Part shown: positions 16,281 to 24,099 of the stretch, in pieces
Layout of the letters: every line of letters begins with the position of its first letter
Numbering within the stretch: the first letter of the stretch is position 1
Assembly (NCBI GenBank): GCA_902168185.1
Contig: CABHOV010000089.1
Span: forward strand, 62,001-126,000
DNA: 64,000 bases
Reading direction: 5' to 3'
DNA from: an uncultured Bacteroides sp.
GTDB taxonomy: Bacteria; Bacteroidota; Bacteroidia; Cytophagales; Cyclobacteriaceae
Notes under the pieces: model-generated
What the model saw: the letters and a program-made list of their open reading frames with translations, nothing else
What the model was told of the DNA's origin: nothing
Database searches by the model: none
Translations under genes and position numbers: made by a program

Positions 16281-16607
16281 ATGACTATCGAAGAAGCCCA
16301 GCAACAGGTTGACCAGTGGATCAAGACCACCGGAGTGCGTTACTTTAGTGAGCTTACTAACATGGCTATTCTTACAGAAGAAGTGGGCGAGGTGGCGCGC
16401 ATTATGGCGAGGCGCTACGGTGAGCAATCCGAGAAGGAATCCGATAAGAATAAAGATCTTGGTGATGAACTGGCAGACGTACTCTGGGTTGTTATATGTT
16501 TAGCGAATCAGACAGGCGTCAACCTTACAGAAGCCTTTCATAAAAATCTTGAAAAGAAAACACTCCGCGATAAAGACCGTCATCAACAAAATGAAAAGCT
16601 GAAGTAA
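16281..16607 (+). CDS. MazG-like nucleotide pyrophosphohydrolase
   Basis: A 108-residue all-alpha NTP pyrophosphatase. The metal-binding E-x-x-E and E-x-x-D pairs are visible in LTEEVGEVARIMARRYGE and LGDELADVLWVVICLANQTG. The frame opens at a GTG (16257), but ATG 16281 starts MTIEEAQQQVDQWIKTTG, as in the short MazG-like proteins. Such enzymes hydrolyse non-canonical or excess nucleoside triphosphates to monophosphates. It stands alone. Confidence 0.9.
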   Translation: MTIEEAQQQVDQWIKTTGVRYFSELTNMAILTEEVGEVARIMARRYGEQSEKESDKNKDLGDELADVLWVVICLANQTGVNLTEAFHKNLEKKTLRDKDRHQQNEKLK

Positions 16608-16753
16608 GGGTAAAGGGCTTGTTAATGGTATAGATGGACGGATCTCTCCCATACTATATCTCTTGGCGAGTATCTTTATAAAATGTGTTCGTGTGTACTT
16701 GCAGCTCTCGAAAAATAAATTGAGTTTAGCATAAGCCTAATCCTTACTTCGCT

Positions 16754-17869
16754 ATGGCAGAAAATCAACGTTTCCTTGCACTCGATGTTTTCAGGGGCAT
16801 GACAGTGTGCTTCATGATCATCGTAAATTCTCCAGGCGACTGGACTATTTCTTATGCTCCGCTATTGCATGCGCGATGGCACGGATTTACACCAACAGAT
16901 TTAGTGTTCCCTTCATTTTTATTTGCCGTTGGCAATGCTATGGCATTTGTAATGTATAAATATGAATCCCTGGGCGACAATATCTTCTGGCGAAAGACGC
17001 TAAAGCGATTCCTGATTATTTTTCTCCTGGGATATTTACTTTACTGGTTCCCGTTTTATGATTTCGAAGCAGGCGCATTTAAACCTATAAGCGGTACACG
17101 AATTTTAGGAGTATTACAGCGAATTGCTTTGTGTTACCTCATCGCCTCCGTAGTACTTCATTACGGCTCAAAAAAGGTAGCTGCTATATTTAGCATCTTT
17201 ATATTATTAGGATATTGGTTGTTGCTGTATATATATGGTGATCCGAATGATCCGTATAGTCTTGCCGGGTACGGTGGTAACTCGCTGGACTTTTTTGTAC
17301 TCGGTGAAAAACATTTATACCATGGCGAGGGGATAGCCTTTGATCCCGAAGGTATATTAAGCACGCTGCCAGCGATCGTGAATGTAATCTTTGGTTATCT
17401 CGCAGGAGATTTCATTCGCAAGCGTGGCAACTCCTATGAGACCATCGCTAAATTACTCATGACTGGTGCTGTGCTCATTTTAATAGCACTTACGTGGAAT
17501 ATGGTGTTCCCGATCAACAAGAAAATCTGGACAAGCTCTTTTGTGTTGCTAACGGTAGGGCTCGACCTGCTGATATTACCAATACTGATGTTTGTTATCG
17601 AGATAGAAAAGAAGCAGAAGTGGACTTACTTCTTTGTGGTGTTTGGAAGAAACCCTTTGTTCATTTACCTGCTCTCTGAGTTGTTGTTGATCACCCTATA
17701 TATGATTCCTGCCGGAAATGCCAGTTTGCAACGGTGGTTCTATAAAGATTTCTTTGGAAGCTTTGCTAATCCCATGAACGCTTCATTCCTGTTTGCATTC
17801 TTCTTTATGCTAACATGCTGGGCTGTTGGGTATATTCTGGACAAGAAGAAGATATATATCCGAGTTTGA
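16754..17869 (+). CDS. DUF5009/heparan-alpha-glucosaminide N-acetyltransferase-like membrane protein
   Basis: A 371-residue integral membrane protein with about ten transmembrane helices. It starts RFLALDVFRGMTVCFMIIVN and contains LLHARWHGFTPTDLVFPSFL, the family block with the conserved His near residue 45. The family includes lysosomal HGSNAT and bacterial NagX-like proteins, which acetylate sugars across the membrane. The bacterial substrate, probably an amino sugar or glycan, is not established here. It stands alone on the plus strand and is convergent with comB. Confidence 0.88.
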   Translation: MAENQRFLALDVFRGMTVCFMIIVNSPGDWTISYAPLLHARWHGFTPTDLVFPSFLFAVGNAMAFVMYKYESLGDNIFWRKTLKRFLIIFLLGYLLYWFPFYDFEAGAFKPISGTRILGVLQRIALCYLIASVVLHYGSKKVAAIFSIFILLGYWLLLYIYGDPNDPYSLAGYGGNSLDFFVLGEKHLYHGEGIAFDPEGILSTLPAIVNVIFGYLAGDFIRKRGNSYETIAKLLMTGAVLILIALTWNMVFPINKKIWTSSFVLLTVGLDLLILPILMFVIEIEKKQKWTYFFVVFGRNPLFIYLLSELLLITLYMIPAGNASLQRWFYKDFFGSFANPMNASFLFAFFFMLTCWAVGYILDKKKIYIRV

Positions 17870-17936
17870 TAATGCCCCTATAACGCAGCGATCTCACAGA
17901 TTTCGTTTGTGCATTTGCGTCAAAGAGTGGAAATAT

Positions 17937-17981
17937 ATATTGTTGATCAACGAACCTTCATGGATCGCGGATCAACAATAT
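17937..17981. repeat. Perfect inverted repeat between convergent genes
   Basis: ATATTGTTGATC (17937-17948) and GATCAACAATAT (17970-17981) are perfect 12-base inverted copies separated by 21 bases. They lie in the gap between the DUF5009 gene and comB. There is no T-tract, so this is either a weak bidirectional terminator or a chance palindrome. Confidence 0.5.
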
Positions 17982-18068
17982 TCACAAAATGTTCCAGGAA
18001 ATTTTAATCTGAGGGTATATTCGACATTCATTCACGAGCGCGTCTGCCGACTTCTTGGGAGATAAGCA

Positions 18069-18770
18069 TTATACCACTAGCACGCCATCTTTCAATACTG
18101 GTACCACGGTGTATTGATCAGCCGTAAGGCAAAACTGAATGTCTTTGTATATATTTAGTTTGGCTAAGCGCCTCACGTGACTGGAGTCTTTGAGGAAATC
18201 CACCATGTCGTGTTTTGCTTGATTATATAAATGTTGCGCAGCAACAGGTGCATCACAATCCGGCTGGGTATGTTCTTTGAGCAGTTCAACGAGCGCTCCT
18301 GCAAACAAAGTGTCTTCAAGGTTTACACGGCCTTTCCATCCCGCACAAACCACCAATACATTGTTCGCGCCCTTTAAAAGATAATCTGCAACAGCAGAGA
18401 GATTCAGAAACGATCCTATAATTATTTCCTGCGCACCGATTGATTTAGCAATTGCCTGCGTGCCATTCGTAGTAGTAAAAGCGATCTTCTGTCCTTTTAG
18501 TTTTTCATCCATATATTCAAATGGAGAATTGCCAAGGTCGAAGCCTTCCACTTTTTTGCCATCACGTTCGCCTGCTGTAAAGTATCCTTTGTCTTTAAGC
18601 GCAAGGCAATCTTCCATTTTAGCGAAAGGTGTAATGCTTGCTATACCATGCGCAAAAGCGGTAGTCATGCAAGACGTTGCACGGAGTATATCTACAACAA
18701 CAACGGTACGGTCGTGAACAGTATATAAATGCATCAATTCTGGACTGAGGCATACATCGATCGTCTTCAT
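18069..18770 (-). CDS. comB: 2-phosphosulfolactate phosphatase family protein
   Basis: ComB removes phosphate from 2-phosphosulfolactate, which in methanogens leads to coenzyme M. At 233 residues with VVVDILRATSCMTTAFAHG, AFTTTNGTQAIAKS and VLVVCAGWKGRVNLEDTLFAGALV, this is a full-length member with its Mg-binding residues in place. No comA or comC gene is in view and the host is not expected to make coenzyme M, so the in vivo substrate is uncertain. It is transcribed alone, 100 bases downstream of gcvT. Confidence 0.85.
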   Translation of the reverse strand: MKTIDVCLSPELMHLYTVHDRTVVVVDILRATSCMTTAFAHGIASITPFAKMEDCLALKDKGYFTAGERDGKKVEGFDLGNSPFEYMDEKLKGQKIAFTTTNGTQAIAKSIGAQEIIIGSFLNLSAVADYLLKGANNVLVVCAGWKGRVNLEDTLFAGALVELLKEHTQPDCDAPVAAQHLYNQAKHDMVDFLKDSSHVRRLAKLNIYKDIQFCLTADQYTVVPVLKDGVLVV

Positions 18771-18870
18771 AAAACTTTGTATTGTAATAGAGGGAAAACC
18801 CGGTGAAAGAATACACAGTATACCTGCAATGTGCGTGAATGCGATGCAGATATACTGTGCTCTAATGAAA

Positions 18871-19953
18871 CTATATCAAAGGCATTTTGCTTACTTCTGC
18901 TTTTAAAGCGCGGCCGCGGATATCAATAAATATTTCGGAGCCAGGGGTTGCAAGCGAAGGAGTTACGTATCCTAAACCAATACCAATGCCCAATACAGGT
19001 GACATCGTTCCTGATGTTACTTTCCCGATAACATTTCCGGCAGCATCTTTAATACTATAGTCATGGCGCGGTATACCTTTATCGATCATCTTGAAGCCTA
19101 CTAATTTTTTGCTAACGCCTTCTTCCTTTTGCTTCTTAAGGGCAGCGGAATTTGTAAATTCTTTTGTGAATTTTGTGATCCAGCCAAGGCCACCTTCGAG
19201 GGGAGACGTTGTGTCATCAATATCATTGCCATACAGGCAGAATCCCATTTCAAGGCGAAGTGTATCACGTGCACCTAAACCAATCGGTTTGATGCCTTCT
19301 TCTTTGCCAGCTTCAAAAATATCGTTCCATATTTTTTCAGCGTACTGCTTATTTACATATATCTCAAAGCCACCTGCACCGGTATATCCCGTGTTGGAGA
19401 TCACCACATCTTTTACTCCTGCAAATTCACCAATTGCAAAATGATAATATTTTATAGTGCTAAGATCAATTGCCGTTAACTTCTGAAGTATACCGGCAGC
19501 TTTAGGACCTTGCACAGCAAACAAACAGATGTCATCGGAAATGTTTTTCATCTCAGCACCTTTCGTATTGAATTTGCTGATCCAGTTCCAATCCTTTTCA
19601 ATGTTGCTGGCGTTTACAACAATCAGGTAATCGTTGTCCTTTATTTTATATACAATAAGGTCATCAACGATACCACCGGTTTCATTTGGCAAGCAGGAAT
19701 ATTGCGCCTGGCCATCTGTTAATTTTGATGCATCGTTGGTGGTGACGCGTTGAATAAGATCAAGTGCTTGCGGACCCTTCACCGTAAATTCACCCATGTG
19801 CGATACATCGAACACACCTACGCCCTTGCGTACCGTCATGTGCTCTTCTATATCGGATGAATAACGAACCGGCATATTATATCCGGCAAAGGGAACCATC
19901 TTGCCTCCCAGTTTTGCATGAAGGTCGTTAAGGGGAATGTATTTTAAATCCAT
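18871..19953 (-). CDS. gcvT: Aminomethyltransferase (glycine cleavage T protein)
   Basis: GcvT transfers the aminomethyl group from lipoylated GcvH to tetrahydrofolate, giving methylene-THF and ammonia. The 360-residue protein has the full family pattern: [68 protein letters not shown] and a C-terminal GYVTP barrel. Other gcv genes are not in the window, as is common when T, H and P are scattered. The upstream gap of about 100 bases shows no glycine-riboswitch-like architecture. Confidence 0.96.
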   Translation of the reverse strand: MDLKYIPLNDLHAKLGGKMVPFAGYNMPVRYSSDIEEHMTVRKGVGVFDVSHMGEFTVKGPQALDLIQRVTTNDASKLTDGQAQYSCLPNETGGIVDDLIVYKIKDNDYLIVVNASNIEKDWNWISKFNTKGAEMKNISDDICLFAVQGPKAAGILQKLTAIDLSTIKYYHFAIGEFAGVKDVVISNTGYTGAGGFEIYVNKQYAEKIWNDIFEAGKEEGIKPIGLGARDTLRLEMGFCLYGNDIDDTTSPLEGGLGWITKFTKEFTNSAALKKQKEEGVSKKLVGFKMIDKGIPRHDYSIKDAAGNVIGKVTSGTMSPVLGIGIGLGYVTPSLATPGSEIFIDIRGRALKAEVSKMPLI

Positions 19954-20056
19954 AATGCTCGTTTAGGTGCGCGAATGTAGCGCTATCTATAATTCGTTAC
20001 AAACCGTTATTTGTTAATCGTTATCAGTTTATCCAATAACAAATTAACAGCAACAG

Positions 20057-20512
20057 CTAAAGTGATTTTGCCTGCTCGATTGCGGAGAGCATATCTTCCT
20101 TTACCTTTTTTATTCTCTCCATTTCATTCTTTAGATACTCCTGCGTTTTCTCTTCACCTTCAAGTTTCACACTATCAAGTTTAGTGTTGAACTCACGCAT
20201 CCACACACGCATCGCTTCATCAGCAGCATCAAGTTTTACAATAGCACCTTCAATATCTTTCTTCTTGCTTGCCTCTGTTCCAGGTGTATCAAGTTTCTTT
20301 TGCAGACTTTCTTTCAGAGTATAGATGTCGCCCATCTTAGGCATCACTTCATCATGCACCTTCATCACTTCAGTATATAAAGAATCGTCAGGAGAAGCAT
20401 TCGCTGAATCATGAGCATGGTGATCGTGTCCTTCATGATCATGAGACTTCTGTCCACAGGCGCCAAGCAACAACACCAATGATATTGCCGACAATTTTAA
20501 TATAGCTTTCAT
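20057..20512 (-). CDS. His-rich putative lipoprotein
   Basis: From ATG 20512 the 151-residue protein has a lipoprotein signal (ISLVLLLGAC, lipobox LGAC). A histidine-rich stretch follows directly, QKSHDHEGHDHHAHDS, and could bind Zn, Cu or Ni. The rest is a charged helical or coiled-coil region with KKLDTPGTEASKKKDIEGAI and ERIKKVKEDMLSAIEQAKSL. Similar Bacteroidota proteins have been labelled viral A-type inclusion proteins, a name without functional meaning. A -7-like box (TACTTTTG) lies on the minus strand at 20539-20546. The longer frame to 20557 would lose the signal peptide. Confidence 0.7.
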   Translation of the reverse strand: MKAILKLSAISLVLLLGACGQKSHDHEGHDHHAHDSANASPDDSLYTEVMKVHDEVMPKMGDIYTLKESLQKKLDTPGTEASKKKDIEGAIVKLDAADEAMRVWMREFNTKLDSVKLEGEEKTQEYLKNEMERIKKVKEDMLSAIEQAKSL

Positions 20513-20538
20513 AATTTGTATTTGATATAGTAGTCTTT

Positions 20539-20546
20539 CAAAAGTA
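20539..20546 (-). promoter_or_regulatory. Possible -7 box for the His-rich lipoprotein gene
   Basis: TACTTTTG on the minus strand matches the Bacteroidota -7 consensus TAnnTTTG, 27 bases before the chosen ATG. No TTTG is found at the -33 spacing, so the call is tentative. Confidence 0.35.
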
Positions 20547-20718
20547 GTGGTAATCATTCTATAATAATCGTGATCACCTTCACGATTTATCTTTTTAATA
20601 GCCTCGCCACTATTATCAAGGCGCTATAATTTATGATGAACTAGCAACGCCTTCAACGCTAACTTGCTGACTAACAATCATTAGTTCTATTAAATTTTCA
20701 AAAAAGATTCAACTGATG

Positions 20719-20751
20719 TTTGGAACTCCCCATAAAATGATTTTATCTTTG
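20719..20751 (+). promoter_or_regulatory. Promoter of the Phe/Tyr operon leader
   Basis: TTTG (20719-20722) and TATCTTTG (20744-20751) are separated by 21 bases, matching the Bacteroidota -33/-7 consensus TTTG-N19-21-TAnnTTTG. Transcription would begin near 20757-20760, about 10 bases before the leader-peptide ATG. Confidence 0.75.
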
Positions 20752-20769
20752 GATCACAACGCGAGAGCA

Positions 20770-20835
20770 ATGAAAGCTAATAATTCCTTCTTTTACTTTT
20801 ACTACTACTTTTTTGGACCCCAGACGGGACTCTAA
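20770..20835 (+). CDS. Phe/Tyr-rich leader peptide of a transcription attenuator
   Basis: A 21-codon frame from ATG 20770 to TAA 20833-20835. It encodes MKANNS, then FFYFYYYFF (nine aromatic codons in a row, TTC TTT TAC TTT TAC TAC TAC TTT TTT), then GPQTGL. A promoter stands just upstream, a terminator hairpin follows at 20877-20904, and prephenate dehydratase begins at 20926. This is the classic arrangement by which a ribosome stalling on scarce Phe- or Tyr-tRNA controls read-through into Phe/Tyr synthesis genes. The codons for ThrGlyLeu (20824-20832) contain CGGGACT, which is complementary to the terminator's 5' arm. Expression of the peptide is inferred, not shown. Confidence 0.88.
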   Translation: MKANNSFFYFYYYFFGPQTGL

Positions 20836-20886
20836 GAGCGGTATGTTGTTAAGAAAGGAATAACAGATAAACTCAGAAAAGTCCCG
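20825..20886 (+). promoter_or_regulatory. Predicted antiterminator pairing
   Basis: CGGGACT (20825-20831), inside the last codons of the leader peptide, is a perfect complement of AGTCCCG (20880-20886), the 5' arm of the terminator. A ribosome stalled in the aromatic run leaves 20825-20831 free to pair, blocking the terminator. A ribosome that reaches the stop codon at 20833 covers it, letting the terminator form. The mechanism is inferred from complementarity. Confidence 0.65.
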
Positions 20887-20904
20887 GCAAACCCGGGACT
20901 TTTT
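20877..20904 (+). terminator. Attenuator terminator upstream of pheA
   Basis: AAAAGTCCCGG (20877-20887) pairs perfectly with CCGGGACTTTT (20893-20903) around the loop CAAAC. The final T run is 20900-20904. It lies between the leader-peptide stop and the pheA start and is therefore a regulatory, not an operon-end, terminator. A second GGGACTTTT at 20912-20920 could also pair with the 5' arm. Confidence 0.85.
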
Positions 20905-20925
20905 GCTTATAGGGACTTTTAGAAA

Positions 20926-21768
20926 ATGGCGAAGAAGAAAAAATTAAAGATTGCAATTCAGGGTATCGCTACCAGCTTTCACGAAGTGGCGGCTCTTACA
21001 TATTTCAATGACCCCATTGAAACTGTTGAGTGCCTTTCATTTCATCAACTATGTGAAAGCCTTAAGAATGGAACCAGCGACTACGCTGTAATGGCGATCG
21101 AGAATTCTATAGCAGGAAGCATATTGCCTAACTACTTTCTGTTACAGGATTATCACTTCAATATCATCGGTGAGCTATACCTTCCGATTCATATGAATCT
21201 GCTGGTGTTACCAGGGACTAAACTATCGGATATAAAAACGATTGAGTCGCACCCGATGGCTATACGTCAGTGCACAGAATTTTTACATGCTTTAAATGGT
21301 GTTGAAATCCGCGAAAGCGATGACACTGCACTTTCTGCCAAGCGTGTAAAGGAACTGAAGTTGAAAAACACAGCGGCTATAGCAAATGAGTTTGCAGCCA
21401 AGAAGTACGGACTGCAGATCCTGGAGAAACGTATCGAGACGCATAAGAAAAACTTTACGCGTTTCCTGGTGCTGGCAAAACGCAGTAACGGAAAAATAGA
21501 AAGCAACAAAGCATCGTTGTGTTTTGAGGTAGCAAATGAAGTGGGGAGCCTTGCAGATGCATTGACAACCTTTAAGAATAACAGCATCAACTTAACCAAG
21601 ATCCAATCTATACCGATCATCGGACGGCCAAGCGAATATTCTATTCACATAGATGTTGAATGGAAAAGACGCAAGAGCTACGATACCGCCATGCATGAGA
21701 TTATGAGACAGGTAAAGAATCTGAATGTGCTGGGAGAGTATAAGAAAGCCAAGGTAGAGTATAAATAA
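20926..21768 (+). CDS. pheA: Prephenate dehydratase
   Basis: The enzyme converts prephenate to phenylpyruvate. The 280-residue protein has the periplasmic-binding-protein-like catalytic domain (about residues 7-190: AIQGIATSFHEVAAL, YAVMAIENSIAGSI, IESHPMAIRQC, KNFTRFLVLAK), including the N-S-x-x-G element. An ACT regulatory domain begins near residue 200 (SLCFEVANEVGSLADALTTF, then INLTKIQSIPI). The ACT domain suggests feedback control by phenylalanine. No chorismate mutase domain is fused; that activity sits in the last gene of the operon. It is the first enzyme gene after the attenuator. Confidence 0.95.
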   Translation: MAKKKKLKIAIQGIATSFHEVAALTYFNDPIETVECLSFHQLCESLKNGTSDYAVMAIENSIAGSILPNYFLLQDYHFNIIGELYLPIHMNLLVLPGTKLSDIKTIESHPMAIRQCTEFLHALNGVEIRESDDTALSAKRVKELKLKNTAAIANEFAAKKYGLQILEKRIETHKKNFTRFLVLAKRSNGKIESNKASLCFEVANEVGSLADALTTFKNNSINLTKIQSIPIIGRPSEYSIHIDVEWKRRKSYDTAMHEIMRQVKNLNVLGEYKKAKVEYK

Positions 21769-21772
21769 GTGG

Positions 21773-21926
21773 GGAAAGTCGGGAAGACGGAAAAGTCCGG
21801 AAGATGGAAAATCTGAATGATTTGTTAAGGGAACAGCGCTAAGTATAGGTATATAGATAGTTGAATATGGGGCAGAAAAGGATAGGAAACACGAACAAAA
21901 CTTTCCGACTTCCGGACTTTCCGACT
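21773..21926. repeat. Inverted GTCCGGAAG-type repeat inside the Phe/Tyr operon
   Basis: The gap between pheA and the aminotransferase has two arms built from short GGAAAGTC/GTCCGGAAG words. AAGTCCGGAAG (21793-21803) is a perfect inverted copy of CTTCCGGACTT (21909-21919), and the surrounding bases add further partial complementarity over about 27 bases. About 105 bases separate the perfect arms. No T-tract follows, so it should not end transcription. It resembles a REP-like intergenic element. Confidence 0.6.
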
Positions 21927-21950
21927 TAGATTATTAAATGTAGAAGAGAA

Positions 21951-23147
21951 ATGATAAAGACAGCGAATAGAATTGCCAACGTAGAAGAATATTACTTCAG
22001 TAGAAAACTTGCTGAGGTGAGAGGGTTGGATACACCGGAACTACGTGTGATCAATCTTGGAATTGGTAGCCCGGATCAGGCGCCATCTTCCAATGCTATA
22101 GATGCATTGATCGCTTCCGCGAAAAATCCTGCGAACCATGGCTACCAGAATTATAAAGGTATACCGGCTTTCAGAAAGGCGATTGCTGATTTTTACCAGA
22201 CTACATATCAAACTACTATAGATCCCGAAACAATGATCCTCCCGCTGATGGGATCGAAGGAAGGGATCATGCATATAGCCATGGCGTTTGTGAATGAAGG
22301 GGAAGAAGTGTTGATACCCAACCCGGGTTATCCAACATACTCATCCGTTGCAAACCTGGTTGGTGCAAAACTGAGACCGTACGAATTGAAAGAAGATCTT
22401 AACTGGGGCATCGATATAGCAGCTCTAAAGAAAAGCGATTTATCGAAAGTAAAGATCATGTGGGTAAATTTCCCGCACATGCCTACAGGTCGTGTTGCTT
22501 CAAGAGCCGAGTTGAAAGAACTGGTTGATCTTGCACGCGAACATCAGTTCCTTATTGTGAATGATAATCCCTATAGTCTGGTGTTGAATGATAACCCGAT
22601 GAGCATTCTCTCCATAGAAGGCGCAGAAGATGTAGCGCTGGAGTTGAACTCATTGAGTAAATCGCATAACATGGCGGGCTGGCGATTGGGTTGGGTAGCC
22701 GGTAAGAAAGAACTTATCGAAGCAGTGTTGAAAGTAAAAAGTAATATGGACTCCGGAATGTTTTTAGGCCTGCAACACGCGGCTACCGAAGCATTGAAGA
22801 ACGGAAAAGAATGGTTCACTTCTCTTAATAAAGTATATGCCGAGCGCAAAGCAGTAGCACAGCAGTTGTTGGATATACTGGGATGTTCATATTCAAATGA
22901 TCAATCCGGATTATTTGTATGGGCGAAAGCACCGGCACACATTGCCGATGTCGAAAAGTGGATCGATGAAATACTATATGGAACAAAAGTATTTATAACA
23001 CCAGGTTTCATTTTCGGTGAAGCAGGAAGAAGATATATACGTATTTCACTCTGCTGTACAGTAGAATCTCTGAACCAGGCATTGACCAGAGTTGATGCTT
23101 TTTTGAAGAAATCGGCCGTGAGTGATCTGTCTACAGCAAAAGCATAG
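21951..23147 (+). CDS. Class I/II pyridoxal-phosphate aminotransferase (aromatic operon)
   Basis: The 398-residue fold-type I aminotransferase has INLGIGSPDQAPS near the N-terminus, LPLMGSKEGIMHIAMAF, NPGYPTYSSVA, IVNDNPYS and LNSLSKSHNMAGWRLGWVAG, which contains the PLP lysine. It sits between pheA and tyrA, so the most economical role is transamination of phenylpyruvate and 4-hydroxyphenylpyruvate to Phe and Tyr. The protein family itself also contains LL-diaminopimelate and aspartate aminotransferases. It is spaced 5 bases from tyrA. Confidence 0.88.
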   Translation: MIKTANRIANVEEYYFSRKLAEVRGLDTPELRVINLGIGSPDQAPSSNAIDALIASAKNPANHGYQNYKGIPAFRKAIADFYQTTYQTTIDPETMILPLMGSKEGIMHIAMAFVNEGEEVLIPNPGYPTYSSVANLVGAKLRPYELKEDLNWGIDIAALKKSDLSKVKIMWVNFPHMPTGRVASRAELKELVDLAREHQFLIVNDNPYSLVLNDNPMSILSIEGAEDVALELNSLSKSHNMAGWRLGWVAGKKELIEAVLKVKSNMDSGMFLGLQHAATEALKNGKEWFTSLNKVYAERKAVAQQLLDILGCSYSNDQSGLFVWAKAPAHIADVEKWIDEILYGTKVFITPGFIFGEAGRRYIRISLCCTVESLNQALTRVDAFLKKSAVSDLSTAKA

Positions 23148-23152
23148 TATAC

Positions 23153-24052
23153 ATGAAAGTTACAGTAATAGGTCTCGGATTAATAGGCGGCTCTATCGCC
23201 ATCGACTTGCGCAAAGCAGGTCTTGCAACAGAGCTTGTGGGGGTTGATTTAAACTCTGAGCACGCGCGCAAAGCTGTAGAACTTGGATTGATAGATAAGA
23301 TTCAGACAGAAGACAAAGCTTTACATCAGGCAGATATAGTGATACTGGCTATACCGGTTAACGCGATGTGTCAGTTGTTACCTGCCGTGTTGGATGCTGT
23401 GAAGTCCACGGCAGTGGTGATTGATGCTGGTTCTACGAAGAGTTTAATTTGCCGCGCGGTGGCGAACCATCCGAAACGCGAACAGCTGGTTGCAGCACAC
23501 CCTATCGCGGGAACGGAAAACTCCGGACCGGAAGCTGCCTTCAGCGGACTGTTTAAAAACAAGACGAACATCATTTGCGAGAAGGAGAAATCATCCGATC
23601 ATTCGCTGGAAGTAAGCATGCGTGTATTCAATGCGTTGGGACTGCATACTATTTTCATGGAGGCAGAAGAACATGATAAGCATGTAGCGTATGTATCACA
23701 TCTTTCCCACGTGAGCTCTTTCTTATTAGGACAAACCGTATTAGATATAGAGAAGGATGAAAAAAATATATTCGCGTTAGCAGGCAGCGGTTTTGCTTCT
23801 ACAGTTCGTCTTGCCAAAAGCTCTCCTGAAATGTGGGCTCCTATATTTGAGCAAAACCTCGAGTATCTGAGCCAGGCGTTGCTGGAGTATATCATGCACT
23901 TGCAACGCTTCCATTACCACCTGATGAAGCGCGATACAAAGGAACTGAACCGCATCATGTCAAGCGCCAACGAAATACGAAGAGTACTCGATGGTATCGA
24001 ACTGAAAACAAAAAGTCAGAGCGAGGAACAATCTGTCGAAAAACAAAAATAA
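23153..24052 (+). CDS. tyrA: Prephenate dehydrogenase
   Basis: The enzyme oxidises and decarboxylates prephenate to 4-hydroxyphenylpyruvate using NAD(P). The 299-residue protein starts MKVTVIGLGLIGGSIAIDLR, the G-x-G-x-x-G nucleotide motif. It carries VIDAGSTKSLIC, AAHPIAGTENSGPEAAF (catalytic His) and a C-terminal helical dimerisation domain with HVAYVSHLSHVSSFLLG. No ACT or chorismate mutase domain is fused. It lies third in the Phe/Tyr operon, 5 bases after the aminotransferase. Confidence 0.95.
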   Translation: MKVTVIGLGLIGGSIAIDLRKAGLATELVGVDLNSEHARKAVELGLIDKIQTEDKALHQADIVILAIPVNAMCQLLPAVLDAVKSTAVVIDAGSTKSLICRAVANHPKREQLVAAHPIAGTENSGPEAAFSGLFKNKTNIICEKEKSSDHSLEVSMRVFNALGLHTIFMEAEEHDKHVAYVSHLSHVSSFLLGQTVLDIEKDEKNIFALAGSGFASTVRLAKSSPEMWAPIFEQNLEYLSQALLEYIMHLQRFHYHLMKRDTKELNRIMSSANEIRRVLDGIELKTKSQSEEQSVEKQK

Positions 24053-24099
24053 GTATATATATAGTCAATTTATAAAAGTCTAACACTGCTCCAAATATT

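Noticed and set aside
17826-18065. Short plus-strand frame after the DUF5009 gene
   Set aside because: No homology signal; it overlaps the end of the preceding gene and the intergenic inverted repeat.
19990-20050. Inverted TTATTTGTTA-type repeat downstream of the His-rich lipoprotein gene
   Set aside because: The arms are imperfect (about 9 of 10 bases) and AT-rich and no T-tract follows; it is probably a weak end-of-transcript hairpin or chance.
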